A stretch of 64,000 bases of DNA from Flavobacteriaceae bacterium. Lineage in GTDB: Bacteria > Bacteroidota > Bacteroidia > Flavobacteriales > Flavobacteriaceae. The stretch lies in the NCBI GenBank assembly GCA_028284005.1, contig JANQSO010000008.1, positions 62,001 through 126,000 on the forward strand, read 5' to 3'. Within the stretch, counting starts at the first letter, position 1, and each line of letters begins with the position of its first letter. The notes under the pieces are model-generated. The model was not told the origin of the DNA. It was given only the letters and a program-made list of their open reading frames with translations, and did not search any database. Shown here in pieces: positions 1-8,704 of this stretch. Both the position numbers and the translations under genes were made by a program.

Positions 1-358
1 GAAGTGTAGTGATCTGTAAAGAATTACGCGTAGCGTTTTTACCTTTTTCTTCGGCTACTCTTCCCTGATCAATAGATTCCTGTACAGAACCTACAATGAG
101 TTGCGCATTCAGGTCTTCAATAATTTCGTTTCTAAACTGAATTGTCTCCGGAAAATTATGCCCGGTATCCACATGCATTAAAGGAAAAGGAATTTTTGAA
201 GGGTAAAAGGCCTTTTTAGCCAAATGAGTAACTAAAATTGAATCTTTTCCCCCGGAAAAAAGGATCACAGGGTTTTGAAATTGTGCCCAAACCTCCCGGA
301 GAATGAAAATAGCTTCAGACTCTAATTCATCCAGGTAATTTAAATAGTATTTACTCAT
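1..358 (-). CDS. cysD: Sulfate adenylyltransferase subunit 2, 3' end outside window
   Basis: N-terminal 119 residues of the small ATP sulfurylase subunit, which with the CysN GTPase makes adenosine 5'-phosphosulfate from sulfate and ATP in the cytoplasm. The reading frame starts at the ATG at 356-358 and runs off the left edge. The PP-loop motif SGGKDS is visible near residue 35, followed by HVDTGHNFPET, both typical of CysD. Its ATG overlaps the end of cysC by 8 bases (ATGAGTAA), so the two are translationally coupled. It is the last visible gene of a minus-strand operon starting at cysQ; cysN would be expected next, outside the window. Confidence 0.95.
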   Translation of the reverse strand, partial: MSKYYLNYLDELESEAIFILREVWAQFQNPVILFSGGKDSILVTHLAKKAFYPSKIPFPLMHVDTGHNFPETIQFRNEIIEDLNAQLIVGSVQESIDQGRVAEEKGKNATRNSLQITTL

Positions 359-950
359 TTGGTAATGTTAGTTTCTTTTCAATAGTGTTTAAAATTAAAG
401 TAACAGATTCTTCTACCGAAATTTTCATGGTATCAATTTGAATATCGGGAACAGCAGGTGCTTCATACGGAGCATCAACACCTGTGAAATTTTTTATTTC
501 GCCGGAACGGGCCTTAGCATACAACCCTTTTACATCTCTACGTTCACATTCTTCAATAGGGGTATTTACAAAAACCTCAATATAGTTCTTATATCCAACA
601 GTTTGCTTAATATTTTCTCTATCCCGTGCATAAGGAGAAACAAAAGCCGCCAAAACAATTAAACCGGCATCAATCATCAAATTGGCAACCTCGGCTATAC
701 GGCGGATGTTCTCGGTACGGTCCTCGGGAGAAAAAGATAAATTGTTATTTAATCCTCCACGAATATTATCACCATCCAATACATAGGTATGAAGCCCTTT
801 ATCAAACAATGCCTTTTCAACCGCATTTGCTATGGTAGATTTACCCGAACCCGATAATCCCGTGAACCATAACAAGAAGCTCTTATGGCCCTTAGATGCA
901 TTTCGCTCTTCTTTTGTAACGCTAAACTGATGTGGAACAATATTCTTCAT
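351..950 (-). CDS. cysC: Adenylylsulfate (APS) kinase
   Basis: A 199-residue APS kinase that phosphorylates adenosine 5'-phosphosulfate to PAPS. The Walker A motif GLSGSGKST lies at residues 31-39, followed by the family motifs LDGDNIR, FVSPYARDR and a lid-like region with KGLYAKARSGEIKNFTG. Length is normal for the family. It lies between the DUF2061 gene (7-base gap) and cysD (8-base overlap), which fits one sulfate-activation operon. Whether the PAPS goes to sulfate reduction or to sulfotransfer cannot be told from this window, because no PAPS reductase or sulfotransferase gene is visible. Confidence 0.95.
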   Translation of the reverse strand: MKNIVPHQFSVTKEERNASKGHKSFLLWFTGLSGSGKSTIANAVEKALFDKGLHTYVLDGDNIRGGLNNNLSFSPEDRTENIRRIAEVANLMIDAGLIVLAAFVSPYARDRENIKQTVGYKNYIEVFVNTPIEECERRDVKGLYAKARSGEIKNFTGVDAPYEAPAVPDIQIDTMKISVEESVTLILNTIEKKLTLPNE

Positions 951-957
951 ACACTAT

Positions 958-1380
958 TTAGTGTCTTTTTGTTAATCCATAATCCATTCTGTACCAAACT
1001 CTTTCGTGAATATAATATAAAATCATTTTAGTAATGAATTCAGCAACACCAATTTTCACACCTATAAAGGGGCTTCCCGAAATGATCCAGGAAATGAGCA
1101 TTGTGTCAAGAGTACCCAGTCCCCGCCAGGTTACTGTTTTTGCAAGGTGCCTCTTTCTACTTGCCAACATTTTGCCATTCTTTGAAAGATTTATTTTAAA
1201 CCATATTCTTTCGTGAAAGAAGTATAATATCATCTTGGTAATTACTTCTATTATACCAATTTTTAACCCTGTAAATACACTTCCTGTTATTATCCACGAT
1301 AATAAAATAGTATCTACAGTACCCACAATACGCCAGGTTACTGTCTTTGCTAAGTGTCTTTTATACGATGGATCCTTCAC
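958..1380 (-). CDS. Tandem DUF2061 membrane protein
   Basis: A 140-residue membrane protein made of two copies of the DUF2061 unit. Each copy begins RHLAKTVTWR and contains a helix with TILLSWIITG or TMLISWIISG, then KIGxxExITKMILYxxHER. The copies cover about residues 7-65 and 75-133. Each should give about two transmembrane helices, four in all. The start is GTG at 1378-1380, because no ATG precedes the first repeat and the conserved RHLAKT begins only eight residues in. The GTG lies 20 bases inside the end of cysQ. DUF2061 has no established function. Its place between cysQ and cysC suggests a role linked to sulfate or PAPS metabolism, which is inference from context. Confidence 0.85.
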   Translation of the reverse strand: MKDPSYKRHLAKTVTWRIVGTVDTILLSWIITGSVFTGLKIGIIEVITKMILYFFHERIWFKINLSKNGKMLASRKRHLAKTVTWRGLGTLDTMLISWIISGSPFIGVKIGVAEFITKMILYYIHERVWYRMDYGLTKRH

Positions 1381-2170
1381 TGTTCCTTACCAAAAAATAA
1401 CTATTGAGCAAATTTTCTTTATTATATCTAAGAGGTTTTTGGGTTACGTTATCGATCACCTCTACACCAACTGCCTGGCAAATAGCCTGGCCGGCAGCTG
1501 TGTCCCATTCCATTGTTGGGGCATACCGCGGATATAAGTGTGCATCTCCTTCTGCCACCAGGCAAAATTTTAGTGAGCTCCCTTTTGAAACTATTTCCAC
1601 CTCATTTTCTTTTTCAATTTCTGAAATAAAACTTTTAGTGTCGTCATTCAAATGAGAGCGGCTGCCCACTATTTTTACAGGAGGTACAATTGTTGCCGCC
1701 GGAACTATTTCCGAAGCATTTTCAAAAATATCGGCAACAGAAATATCTTCAGATTCCAGTATGACCTTATATGAGGTTTTGGCATCACTCGCCGTAAAAT
1801 ATAGCGCTTTAGATACGGGGACATAAATAATTCCCAATACAGGGTTTCCGTCTGTCACCAATGCAATGTTCACTGTAAACTCACCATTGCGTTTTATAAA
1901 TTCCTTGGTTCCGTCGAGCGGATCAACAATCCAGCAGCTCTCCCAGTGCTTCCGTTCGGTATATAAAACATTCTTGTTCTCTTCACTTATAATTGGGTAG
2001 GGTGTTTTCTCTAAATACGACACAATCACCTTGTTAGCATTTTTATCTGCTTTTGTCAACGGAGAAGTGTCACCTTTGATCTCTATATCGAAATCTGTAG
2101 CGTAAATTTTTAAGATTTCTTTACCGGCATCTAACGCTGCCTGGATAGCAATAGTTAAGTTCTGTACCAT
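1361..2170 (-). CDS. cysQ: 3'(2'),5'-bisphosphate nucleotidase
   Basis: A 269-residue inositol-monophosphatase-fold enzyme that hydrolyses 3'-phosphoadenosine 5'-phosphate (or PAPS) to AMP (or APS), recycling the by-product of PAPS use. The metal-site motif is DPLDGTKEFIKRNGEFTVN, with the upstream ISEEN glutamates and the downstream WDTAAGQAI. The frame is open further upstream, but the ATG at 2168-2170 (MVQNL) is preferred because the enzyme's first helix begins there and a TACCTTTG box lies 21 bases upstream. It is first in the cysQ-DUF2061-cysC-cysD operon. Lithium-sensitive inhibition is known for the family but cannot be read from sequence. Confidence 0.93.
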   Translation of the reverse strand: MVQNLTIAIQAALDAGKEILKIYATDFDIEIKGDTSPLTKADKNANKVIVSYLEKTPYPIISEENKNVLYTERKHWESCWIVDPLDGTKEFIKRNGEFTVNIALVTDGNPVLGIIYVPVSKALYFTASDAKTSYKVILESEDISVADIFENASEIVPAATIVPPVKIVGSRSHLNDDTKSFISEIEKENEVEIVSKGSSLKFCLVAEGDAHLYPRYAPTMEWDTAAGQAICQAVGVEVIDNVTQKPLRYNKENLLNSYFLVRNSEGSIV

Positions 2171-2191
2171 TGTTTGGGCCCCTGTGAAGGT

Positions 2192-2199
2192 CAAAGGTA
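2192..2199 (-). promoter_or_regulatory. -7 box TACCTTTG for the cysQ operon
   Basis: On the minus strand this reads TACCTTTG, an exact match to the Bacteroidota -7 consensus TAnnTTTG, 21 bases before the cysQ ATG. No clear TTG -33 element sits at the usual spacing. Confidence 0.5.
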
Positions 2200-2317
2200 C
2201 AATAAATAGTACAAAACCTAAGGTGTTCGTGTACAAGGAATTTATATCTTTAGAGTATTAAAAATCCTCGAAAAAGAAAGTAATAGCGTTAAAAAAAGAC
2301 TAAACAAAATTCAAAAA

Positions 2318-2348
2318 TTGGTAAGCCATTTGTTTACTCGTAAATTTG
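2318..2348 (+). promoter_or_regulatory. Promoter of dps (TTG-N20-TAAATTTG)
   Basis: TTG at 2318-2320 and TAAATTTG at 2341-2348 are separated by 20 bases, matching the Bacteroidota housekeeping promoter TTG-N19-21-TAnnTTTG. The dps ATG follows 22 bases later after an A-rich tract. Confidence 0.65.
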
Positions 2349-2370
2349 TTAAAATCAAAAAAAAATAAAA

Positions 2371-2862
2371 ATGAGTTATTTAAACCTCGATGAAAAAAAG
2401 ATAGCAAAAACAGTTAAGGAACTTACTGTCTTATTAGCAGATTACCATCTATATTATCAAAAGCTTAGAAACTTTCACTGGAATATTATTGGCAAAAATT
2501 TCTTTGACCTTCACATTAAATTTGAAGAATTATATGAAGATGCAAAAATTAAGATCGATGAAATTGCCGAACGCATTTTAACACTGCGTTTTCAGCCTGT
2601 AAGCAACTACTCAGACTATCTAAGTCTATCCAACCTCAAGGAATCTTCTTCAGATATCAATGATATGGAGATGGTAAAGATACTTGTAGAGGATCATTCA
2701 AAAATCATCTTGCAAATGCGAAAAGTGATCGAGAATGCCAATGATGCCGGTGATGAAGGAACTATCGACCTAATTGGGTCCTATATTGCGAACTTAGAAA
2801 AAGTAAGTTGGATGTTGGATGCCTGGACCATGAAAACCAACGACACACTTCCAAGAGCATAG
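2371..2862 (+). CDS. dps: Dps-family ferritin-like DNA-protection protein
   Basis: A 163-residue Dps family protein, expected to form a dodecamer that oxidises and stores iron and protects DNA under oxidative stress or starvation. The ferroxidase signature NFHWNIIGKNFFDLH, followed by FEELYEDAKIKIDEIAERI, contains the inter-subunit His, Asp and Glu ligands typical of Dps. Length is normal. It has its own promoter at 2318-2348, and 42 bases separate it from the lipoprotein gene downstream, which may be co-transcribed. No OxyR site was recognised. Confidence 0.93.
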   Translation: MSYLNLDEKKIAKTVKELTVLLADYHLYYQKLRNFHWNIIGKNFFDLHIKFEELYEDAKIKIDEIAERILTLRFQPVSNYSDYLSLSNLKESSSDINDMEMVKILVEDHSKIILQMRKVIENANDAGDEGTIDLIGSYIANLEKVSWMLDAWTMKTNDTLPRA

Positions 2863-2904
2863 TCTTAATTTAAAACAAGCTTGTAAAAAGACAGGTTCTT
2901 ATAA

Positions 2905-3762
2905 ATGAAAAAACTTCTTTTTTTTATTCTGTCTATAGGTTTTACTGCCAGTTGTCAGGATTTTGGAAAACTCCAGGTGGTCGCTTCTTTGCCGGGAACT
3001 TTAAAAGAAGTTAGCGGAATTGAAGTAATTGATGATGGTGACCTCGTGTGGATGGTTAATGATTCCGGAAATGCACCAAAGGTCTATACCTATAACCTGG
3101 CTTCTAAGGAAATTGAAAAAATAATTACCGTAACTAACGCCAAGAACAAGGACTGGGAAGACCTTGCGACAGATGAAAAAGGAAACTTGTTTATAGGTGA
3201 CTTTGGAAATAATATAAGCAAAAGAAAGAACCTCATCATCTATAGTGTTAAAAAAGCGGCCTTGTTCACGAATGATGAAGTCGCTGCCGTTAAAACAAAT
3301 TTTTATTTTGAAGACCAGAAAAAATTTCCTCCCAAAAAGAAGCATAGAAATTTTGATGTAGAGGCCTTTATCGTTATCGACAACTACTTTTATCTTTTTA
3401 CACGTAACAGAAGCAGTGATTTTGACGGAACTACGAAATTGTATAAAATCCCTGCCAAGGAAGGAAGTTTTGAAGCCAAATTAATAGGAAGCTTCAAAAC
3501 ATGCGCAAACTGGGATAGCTGTCAAATTACGAGTGCTGCGGTAGACCATCTTACAGGCAAGATAGCATTATTAAGCTCTAACAAGGTTTGGATCCTAAGT
3601 GACTACACCCATGATAATTTCTTCAATGGTAAAATTGAAAAAATAAAACTAAAGCATTACTCTCAAAAGGAAAGTATTACCTTTAAGAATAGTAATGAGC
3701 TCTTCATTGCAGACGAGCGTAGCAAGCACAATGGCGGTAATCTTTATCTTTTAAAATTATAA
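2905..3762 (+). CDS. Lipoprotein, SMP-30/beta-propeller-like, function unknown
   Basis: A 285-residue predicted lipoprotein. The signal MKKLLFFILSIGFTASC ends in a plausible lipobox Cys at residue 17. The body has repeated strand-turn segments such as VSGIEVIDDGDLVWMVNDSG, DWEDLATDEKGNLFIGDFGNN and NFDVEAFIVIDNYFYLFTRN. These resemble the blades of a six-bladed propeller of the SMP-30/esterase-like type common in Bacteroidota exported proteins. No catalytic residues were identified. It follows dps on the same strand. Its stop overlaps the end of the opposing metallophosphatase gene by 6 bases. A substrate-binding or structural role is as likely as an enzymatic one. Confidence 0.75.
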   Translation: MKKLLFFILSIGFTASCQDFGKLQVVASLPGTLKEVSGIEVIDDGDLVWMVNDSGNAPKVYTYNLASKEIEKIITVTNAKNKDWEDLATDEKGNLFIGDFGNNISKRKNLIIYSVKKAALFTNDEVAAVKTNFYFEDQKKFPPKKKHRNFDVEAFIVIDNYFYLFTRNRSSDFDGTTKLYKIPAKEGSFEAKLIGSFKTCANWDSCQITSAAVDHLTGKIALLSSNKVWILSDYTHDNFFNGKIEKIKLKHYSQKESITFKNSNELFIADERSKHNGGNLYLLKL

Positions 3763-6700
3763 GCTAATTCCCAATAAAAATGAGAATCTAATTCCGTCAT
3801 CACTATTAAACAATCCAAATTGTCCGGAAACAGCATCTACAGCATTTATTGTAATACCACCTCCAACACTATCGTGCCAGGTGTCTGAATCTTCATCATC
3901 GATCCAAACACGCCCATAATCATACCCTCCGTATATTCCTAGCTCTAATGGTAGTAATCCGGTTTTAAACCGAATTAGGTTATAATTTAAATCTGCTCCG
4001 AGTGCTAAAGCACTTTGTCCACTAAATCGCTGTGTTCTAAAGCCTCTAAGTCCTGTATTCGCACCTGCAACGGCTGCTTGATAAAATTCAAAACTTTCAC
4101 CAATATTGAAGTGACCTTGAGCCCTTGTCTTTAGTACCAGTCTTCTATTTCGGGATAATGAATTATAGAATATAACCGATGGCTTAACATACCCAAACGT
4201 TCTTTCGGTATCGTCAAGATTCGTACTAACTCCGGTATTCAGTTTAAAGAACATCCCCCGTGTCGGACTGGCTGCATTATCAAACCCACTGAATTCGTAA
4301 GAAAAATTTACATTTCCAAATACCTTGGTGTCAAATATTTCGGGCATACCTTCAAATACTTCTGCAATAAATCTGTCTTCGGTCTCTTCAACTTCAATTT
4401 TTTCAACACCTCCGGTAATGGCTACGCGACTTCCATAATGGCCGGTTTTAACAACTCCTATTTTACCACTCAGTATTCCGGTTTTAACACGATTGTAATC
4501 CAGATCAAATTCATCTTCTTTGTTTAGGGTTTCGTTTCCAAATCCAAAGAAATTCTGAGTAAAGTTCTCACTTGCAAAATGAGCTCCCAAAATAAAATTC
4601 CAGGTTCCAAAAGTATTAGCAAACTCTCCATTGTATTTAATATCAAACCCTTGTGTTGCAAAGTAATACTGCGCTTTTAACACATGCTTGCGATGAAAAG
4701 GGTCGCTTTTAAACCCTTTTATAGTATATGTGTCCTGAATACCAATTTTAAGGCCGTCATCCGGGTTAGATCCTATCGAAGGGACAATAGCATTCACTTT
4801 GCTGATATGCTTATTGAAATCGAAGGTATTGTTGCTATAAATATCATTGAATTTAAAAGTGGCATTTCCTCTTTCAACAATAGTATTGGGCTTGCTCTTA
4901 TGGTCAAACACCTTAACCTTTTTACCTCTTTTTATTGTATATACATCATTGTTTTGACCTCCCACGATCCTTATAAAAATTGGTTTTGTCCCTTTACCGC
5001 TTACATGAAACTGGTCATCATCATCCAGTCCATAGATCCAGATTTCTTTTGTTTCTGAAGAAAATACGGTTCTCTCCGTATAAGGTTCCTGTACCTCGCC
5101 TCCTTTAATTCTTGCTACCGAAATTTTAGTTTGTCCATCACCTCTGGTAATTTCAAAATGATCATCCTTATCAGTACCGGTAATGATCACTAATTTTGTT
5201 AGATAGTCATAATATCTTGATGCAATATCTACTACCGAGTTTCTACGTGATTTTAGTTTTTCCTTGATATTCTCCGAGGTGTCATCTATAACTTCCTTAG
5301 GTAATTTGGTAAAAGCTTCGTCAATTTTTTCATCGGTTAGCTTCTGTTTTATGAACTCAGCTTGTTTTAACCACTCCTCCCTGGTTGAATTCTGGGTAAA
5401 ATTGCGGTCCATCTTTATCCCTGCAGCATTGATCCATTTAATATCCCTTAATTCTTCGTCGTATTCCTGAAGTTGTTTCGCAGAAGGGATTATTGCCTTT
5501 ATGCAATCTAATAGAGCCCCGTCATAATTTGAAAAAGCCTGGTCTCTGTCACGTGGGATAGGCCTGTAAACTACTTTATCTTTTGAAATATCAAAGCGGG
5601 ACCATCTCCATTGATCCTGATGCCGGTCCCAGTCACCCAATACCATGTCAAACAGGCGAGCTTTAATAAATGCTGCTTCGTCTATTTGGTATTTTTCATC
5701 TTTTCTAAGCTTTTTAAGGACATCACTCGAACTTTCAATAGCGTCCGGATTACCAAATGAAGCAACATCTAAGAATCCGTCATCGGGACGTTCTTCTATG
5801 ACATATAGTTCATTACCAAACTCTTCATTATACTTCCCCAGGGCTTTATGTTTTGGGACATACAATAGCTGTGGGTTGGTATGGTATACTCCTATCGCAT
5901 CCGAAAGCTTAGATACTACAAATGTTGCATAAGGGTGGCTTGCAGTATAAAAATCCAGAATTATATCTTCGGTAACAGTATTGTCAAAATCCTCTCCTAA
6001 GTAGTTTTCCGTAAAAATAACACTTTGTAAATACTGTACTGCACTTTTCTTAACACCTCTTAAGGCAAAATTTCTTCCCTTCTTATCTACAAGACGCAGG
6101 GACCGTGTCTGGTGCCCGCCTCCTTTTCTATCAATTGTTAATCCCCCCATCAAAGTATCTAAGGTAGCTACGGGAACATCTATATCTGTTCCATAGACAT
6201 AGCGGTAATGGTCTCCCCAAAACCATTTGTATCCGTTTCCTTTATCTGTAGCCTCTTTTTTGTACGCCGAAATCTTTGTTTTAGAATCAAAATTGGCAGG
6301 CATCCCTGATACATCATATTCCCTGGCAGCTTCATGGACTGTAGCGCTGAACAACAATTCAGGTTCTCCGTTAGTTGCACCATAGTACTTAACATTTGAA
6401 GAACCGTCGGTATATACATCCAGAACAGCCAAACCTTGTTTACCGTAAGAAAATAGGCCATCGTTTCCTAAAGCACTGGCAGAGCTTTTGGAACCTGAAC
6501 CGGAAATTATTTGCTTTATCCCTTCATGCTCAATATACTGCAAAGCATGTTCATGGCCCGACGCAAAGATCAATCTGTCGTTCCCTTTTGCCAAAGTAGT
6601 TAACCGAAGCATTAGCTCATTGTACCTAACGTTATAGCGATCCTGCGGAGAAACACCTCCCTGTGTACGTATTTGAACACCCAATGTAGCCAAAACCGGT

Positions 6701-7461
6701 AACGGAATTTTATTGTCAAAAGGAAAGATATGCTTTTCCAGGTTATAGAAGCCCCCATGCCTCCCATTTGTATAAGCAGGATGGTGCATTGCCACGAGAA
6801 TGGTCTTTTCATTATTTTTCTTGAGTTCTCCTTCTATTTCAAGAAAGAAATCCTCTCGTGATTTAATCTCACACTCATCATTTATAGTTGGGTGTTTATC
6901 CCAATCGGTTATATACCATTGTGTATCCAGTACCAACAAAACTATATTGTCTGTAACATTAATTTTCTCAACCGGGCAGCCCTTTTCCGGCTGAAAGGCA
7001 TCTTTATCATTTAGTGCTTTTTCCACATACTTTTCTTGCCGTTTTAGCCCTTTTAGGCCGTCACTGTACCAATCATGGTTTCCAGGGATAAAGAGGGTTT
7101 TGCCTTTAAAATTTTTAACCGAATTAATTTGAACGTCTAATTGCTTTTCGGCTTCATCTCTCCCTTTTTCACCTTCGGATGGAAGTCCGTGAGGATATAT
7201 ATTATCCCCTAAAAAAATTGCGTAATCATCTTTTGTATCATCATTAGCAATAAGTTTTTGAAATGCTTTAATAGCCTCCCCTCCTTTTTCAGAGTTTGCT
7301 ACTCCGGCATCACCCAATAGATAAAACCGGGTTTCAATTTCTTTTTCCGAAGAAGTATCGTTTTGGGGTGTCATTTCACTTTTATATTTTGGCTTGTAGG
7401 TTGCACAGCTTACTATAAAAAGTGCCAAAATAATTGTAATGAGAGTGTTAATTTTTTTCAT
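3757..7461 (-). CDS. Lipoprotein metallophosphatase fused to a kinase-like segment and an outer-membrane barrel
   Basis: A 1234-residue protein. Residues 1-19 are a lipoprotein signal ending LFIVSC. Residues 45-340 are a calcineurin-like phosphoesterase with all metal motifs: GDAG (50-53), GDN (85-87), GNHD (127-130), a HH pair (226-227) and GHEH (302-305). Residues about 440-660 are a second globular region with GGGHQTRSLRL, LRGVKK, GDWDRHQDQW (609-618) and PRDRDQAF (636-643), spaced as in HipA/Fam20-like kinase folds. Residues about 760-900 are beta-rich. From about 930 to the C-terminal SFLLGISL is a 16-strand-type barrel like surface antigen/BamA proteins. The parts suggest an outer-membrane protein carrying a phosphatase. 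The substrate is unknown, and the kinase-like reading is inference. Confidence 0.85.
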   Translation of the reverse strand: MKKINTLITIILALFIVSCATYKPKYKSEMTPQNDTSSEKEIETRFYLLGDAGVANSEKGGEAIKAFQKLIANDDTKDDYAIFLGDNIYPHGLPSEGEKGRDEAEKQLDVQINSVKNFKGKTLFIPGNHDWYSDGLKGLKRQEKYVEKALNDKDAFQPEKGCPVEKINVTDNIVLLVLDTQWYITDWDKHPTINDECEIKSREDFFLEIEGELKKNNEKTILVAMHHPAYTNGRHGGFYNLEKHIFPFDNKIPLPVLATLGVQIRTQGGVSPQDRYNVRYNELMLRLTTLAKGNDRLIFASGHEHALQYIEHEGIKQIISGSGSKSSASALGNDGLFSYGKQGLAVLDVYTDGSSNVKYYGATNGEPELLFSATVHEAAREYDVSGMPANFDSKTKISAYKKEATDKGNGYKWFWGDHYRYVYGTDIDVPVATLDTLMGGLTIDRKGGGHQTRSLRLVDKKGRNFALRGVKKSAVQYLQSVIFTENYLGEDFDNTVTEDIILDFYTASHPYATFVVSKLSDAIGVYHTNPQLLYVPKHKALGKYNEEFGNELYVIEERPDDGFLDVASFGNPDAIESSSDVLKKLRKDEKYQIDEAAFIKARLFDMVLGDWDRHQDQWRWSRFDISKDKVVYRPIPRDRDQAFSNYDGALLDCIKAIIPSAKQLQEYDEELRDIKWINAAGIKMDRNFTQNSTREEWLKQAEFIKQKLTDEKIDEAFTKLPKEVIDDTSENIKEKLKSRRNSVVDIASRYYDYLTKLVIITGTDKDDHFEITRGDGQTKISVARIKGGEVQEPYTERTVFSSETKEIWIYGLDDDDQFHVSGKGTKPIFIRIVGGQNNDVYTIKRGKKVKVFDHKSKPNTIVERGNATFKFNDIYSNNTFDFNKHISKVNAIVPSIGSNPDDGLKIGIQDTYTIKGFKSDPFHRKHVLKAQYYFATQGFDIKYNGEFANTFGTWNFILGAHFASENFTQNFFGFGNETLNKEDEFDLDYNRVKTGILSGKIGVVKTGHYGSRVAITGGVEKIEVEETEDRFIAEVFEGMPEIFDTKVFGNVNFSYEFSGFDNAASPTRGMFFKLNTGVSTNLDDTERTFGYVKPSVIFYNSLSRNRRLVLKTRAQGHFNIGESFEFYQAAVAGANTGLRGFRTQRFSGQSALALGADLNYNLIRFKTGLLPLELGIYGGYDYGRVWIDDEDSDTWHDSVGGGITINAVDAVSGQFGLFNSDDGIRFSFLLGISL

Positions 7462-7514
7462 AAGATAATTACAAGCTTTAAATTTTTAGTAATTTGGCAG
7501 TTAAATTCAGTACT

Positions 7515-8702
7515 ATGTCACAGTTAGTTGATGAAACTTTCGCTTATATAGCATCGTTATTTGCCAAGAGCCTTCCAAGCACATGTTTATATCATAACTT
7601 AACACATACCAAAAGGGTATTTAAAAGTACAAAAGAAATTATTAAGCATAGTGATCTTTCATCTGAAGATAAAGAAGCCTTGGAATTAGCTGCTTTACTG
7701 CATGATGCCGGACATATCAATGGAGCTGAAAATCACGAGGCCCATAGTGTTGAAATCGCTTCGGAATTCCTGAAAGGCAAAGGCGCCAGTGATTCTTTAA
7801 TAAATAAAGTAACAGAATGCATCATGGCCACTAAGTTAGAGGCCGTCCCTGAAACAGAACTGGAAAAGATCATTAGAGATGCCGATGCTTCTCACTTTGC
7901 CAAAGATTACTTCCAGGAAGCCAGCGAATTGCTACGATTAGAACTAAAGCTTCAGGACATAAAGGATATTAGCAAGCTGGAATGGCTTGAAGGGAATATA
8001 AAAATGTTGGAAACGCAACATGTTTATTTTACAGACTATGCTATCGAAAATTGGAATCCCAAAAAGGAAGAAAACCTGGCTAAGATCATTAATGAAAAAA
8101 AGAAGCTTAAAAAAGAGGACAAAAAAGAAAAAGAGAGTTTAAAGAAAAAATTGAAGGCGGAAGATCCGGAAAAGGCAATACAGAGTGTTTTTAGGGTTAC
8201 GCTCAAAAATCATATAAAGTTAAGTGATATTGCAGATACCAAGGCAAATATATTGTTGTCTGTAAATGCGATCATTATTTCAATTGCTTTGTCCAATCTT
8301 ATCCCAAAGCTGGACAACCCTTCCAATAGCTATTTAATTGTTCCTACTATCATTTTTTTGTTGTTTACCGTAACAGCAATTGTGATGTCGGTTCTGGCAA
8401 CCAGGCCAAATGTTACCAGTGGAAAGTTTAGCAAAAAAGATGTAGACAATAAAAAAGTCAACTTACTTTTCTTTGGAAACTTTCATAAAATGAACCTGAA
8501 TGAGTTTGAGTGGGCAATGAATGAAATGCTCAACGATAAGGAATATATCTATTCCTCCATGACCAAAGATCTTTACTTCTTGGGCCTGGTATTACAAAAA
8601 AAATATCAAATACTAAGGAACACCTACACTATCTTTATGATAGGAATTGTCGTTTCGGTGATCGCTTTCGCAATTGCTTTTAGTACATCGGGAGCAGCAT
8701 AA
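7515..8702 (+). CDS. HD-domain phosphohydrolase fused to a PycTM-like membrane effector domain
   Basis: A 395-residue two-part protein. Residues 1-175 are an HD domain with YHNLTH (His27, His31), LLHDAGH (His63, Asp64), HEAH (74-77) and RDAD (121-124), the full metal-ligand set of HD phosphohydrolases. Residues 180-220 are a charged, lysine-rich coiled linker. Residues 222-390 match the Pycsar effector transmembrane type: KNHIKLSDIADTKANILLSVN followed by helices near 248-263, 272-294 and 371-390. The ATG at 7515 is preferred over an in-frame TTG at 7494. In Pycsar systems the TM effector answers cCMP or cUMP; no cyclase gene is visible here. An HD domain that degrades a cyclic nucleotide next to a domain that senses it is inference. 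Confidence 0.8.
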   Translation: MSQLVDETFAYIASLFAKSLPSTCLYHNLTHTKRVFKSTKEIIKHSDLSSEDKEALELAALLHDAGHINGAENHEAHSVEIASEFLKGKGASDSLINKVTECIMATKLEAVPETELEKIIRDADASHFAKDYFQEASELLRLELKLQDIKDISKLEWLEGNIKMLETQHVYFTDYAIENWNPKKEENLAKIINEKKKLKKEDKKEKESLKKKLKAEDPEKAIQSVFRVTLKNHIKLSDIADTKANILLSVNAIIISIALSNLIPKLDNPSNSYLIVPTIIFLLFTVTAIVMSVLATRPNVTSGKFSKKDVDNKKVNLLFFGNFHKMNLNEFEWAMNEMLNDKEYIYSSMTKDLYFLGLVLQKKYQILRNTYTIFMIGIVVSVIAFAIAFSTSGAA

Positions 8703-8704
8703 GT

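Noticed and set aside
4684..5058. Open frame of 124 residues antisense to the metallophosphatase gene
   Set aside because: It lies wholly opposite a well-supported gene, has no recognisable domain and no promoter or start signals.
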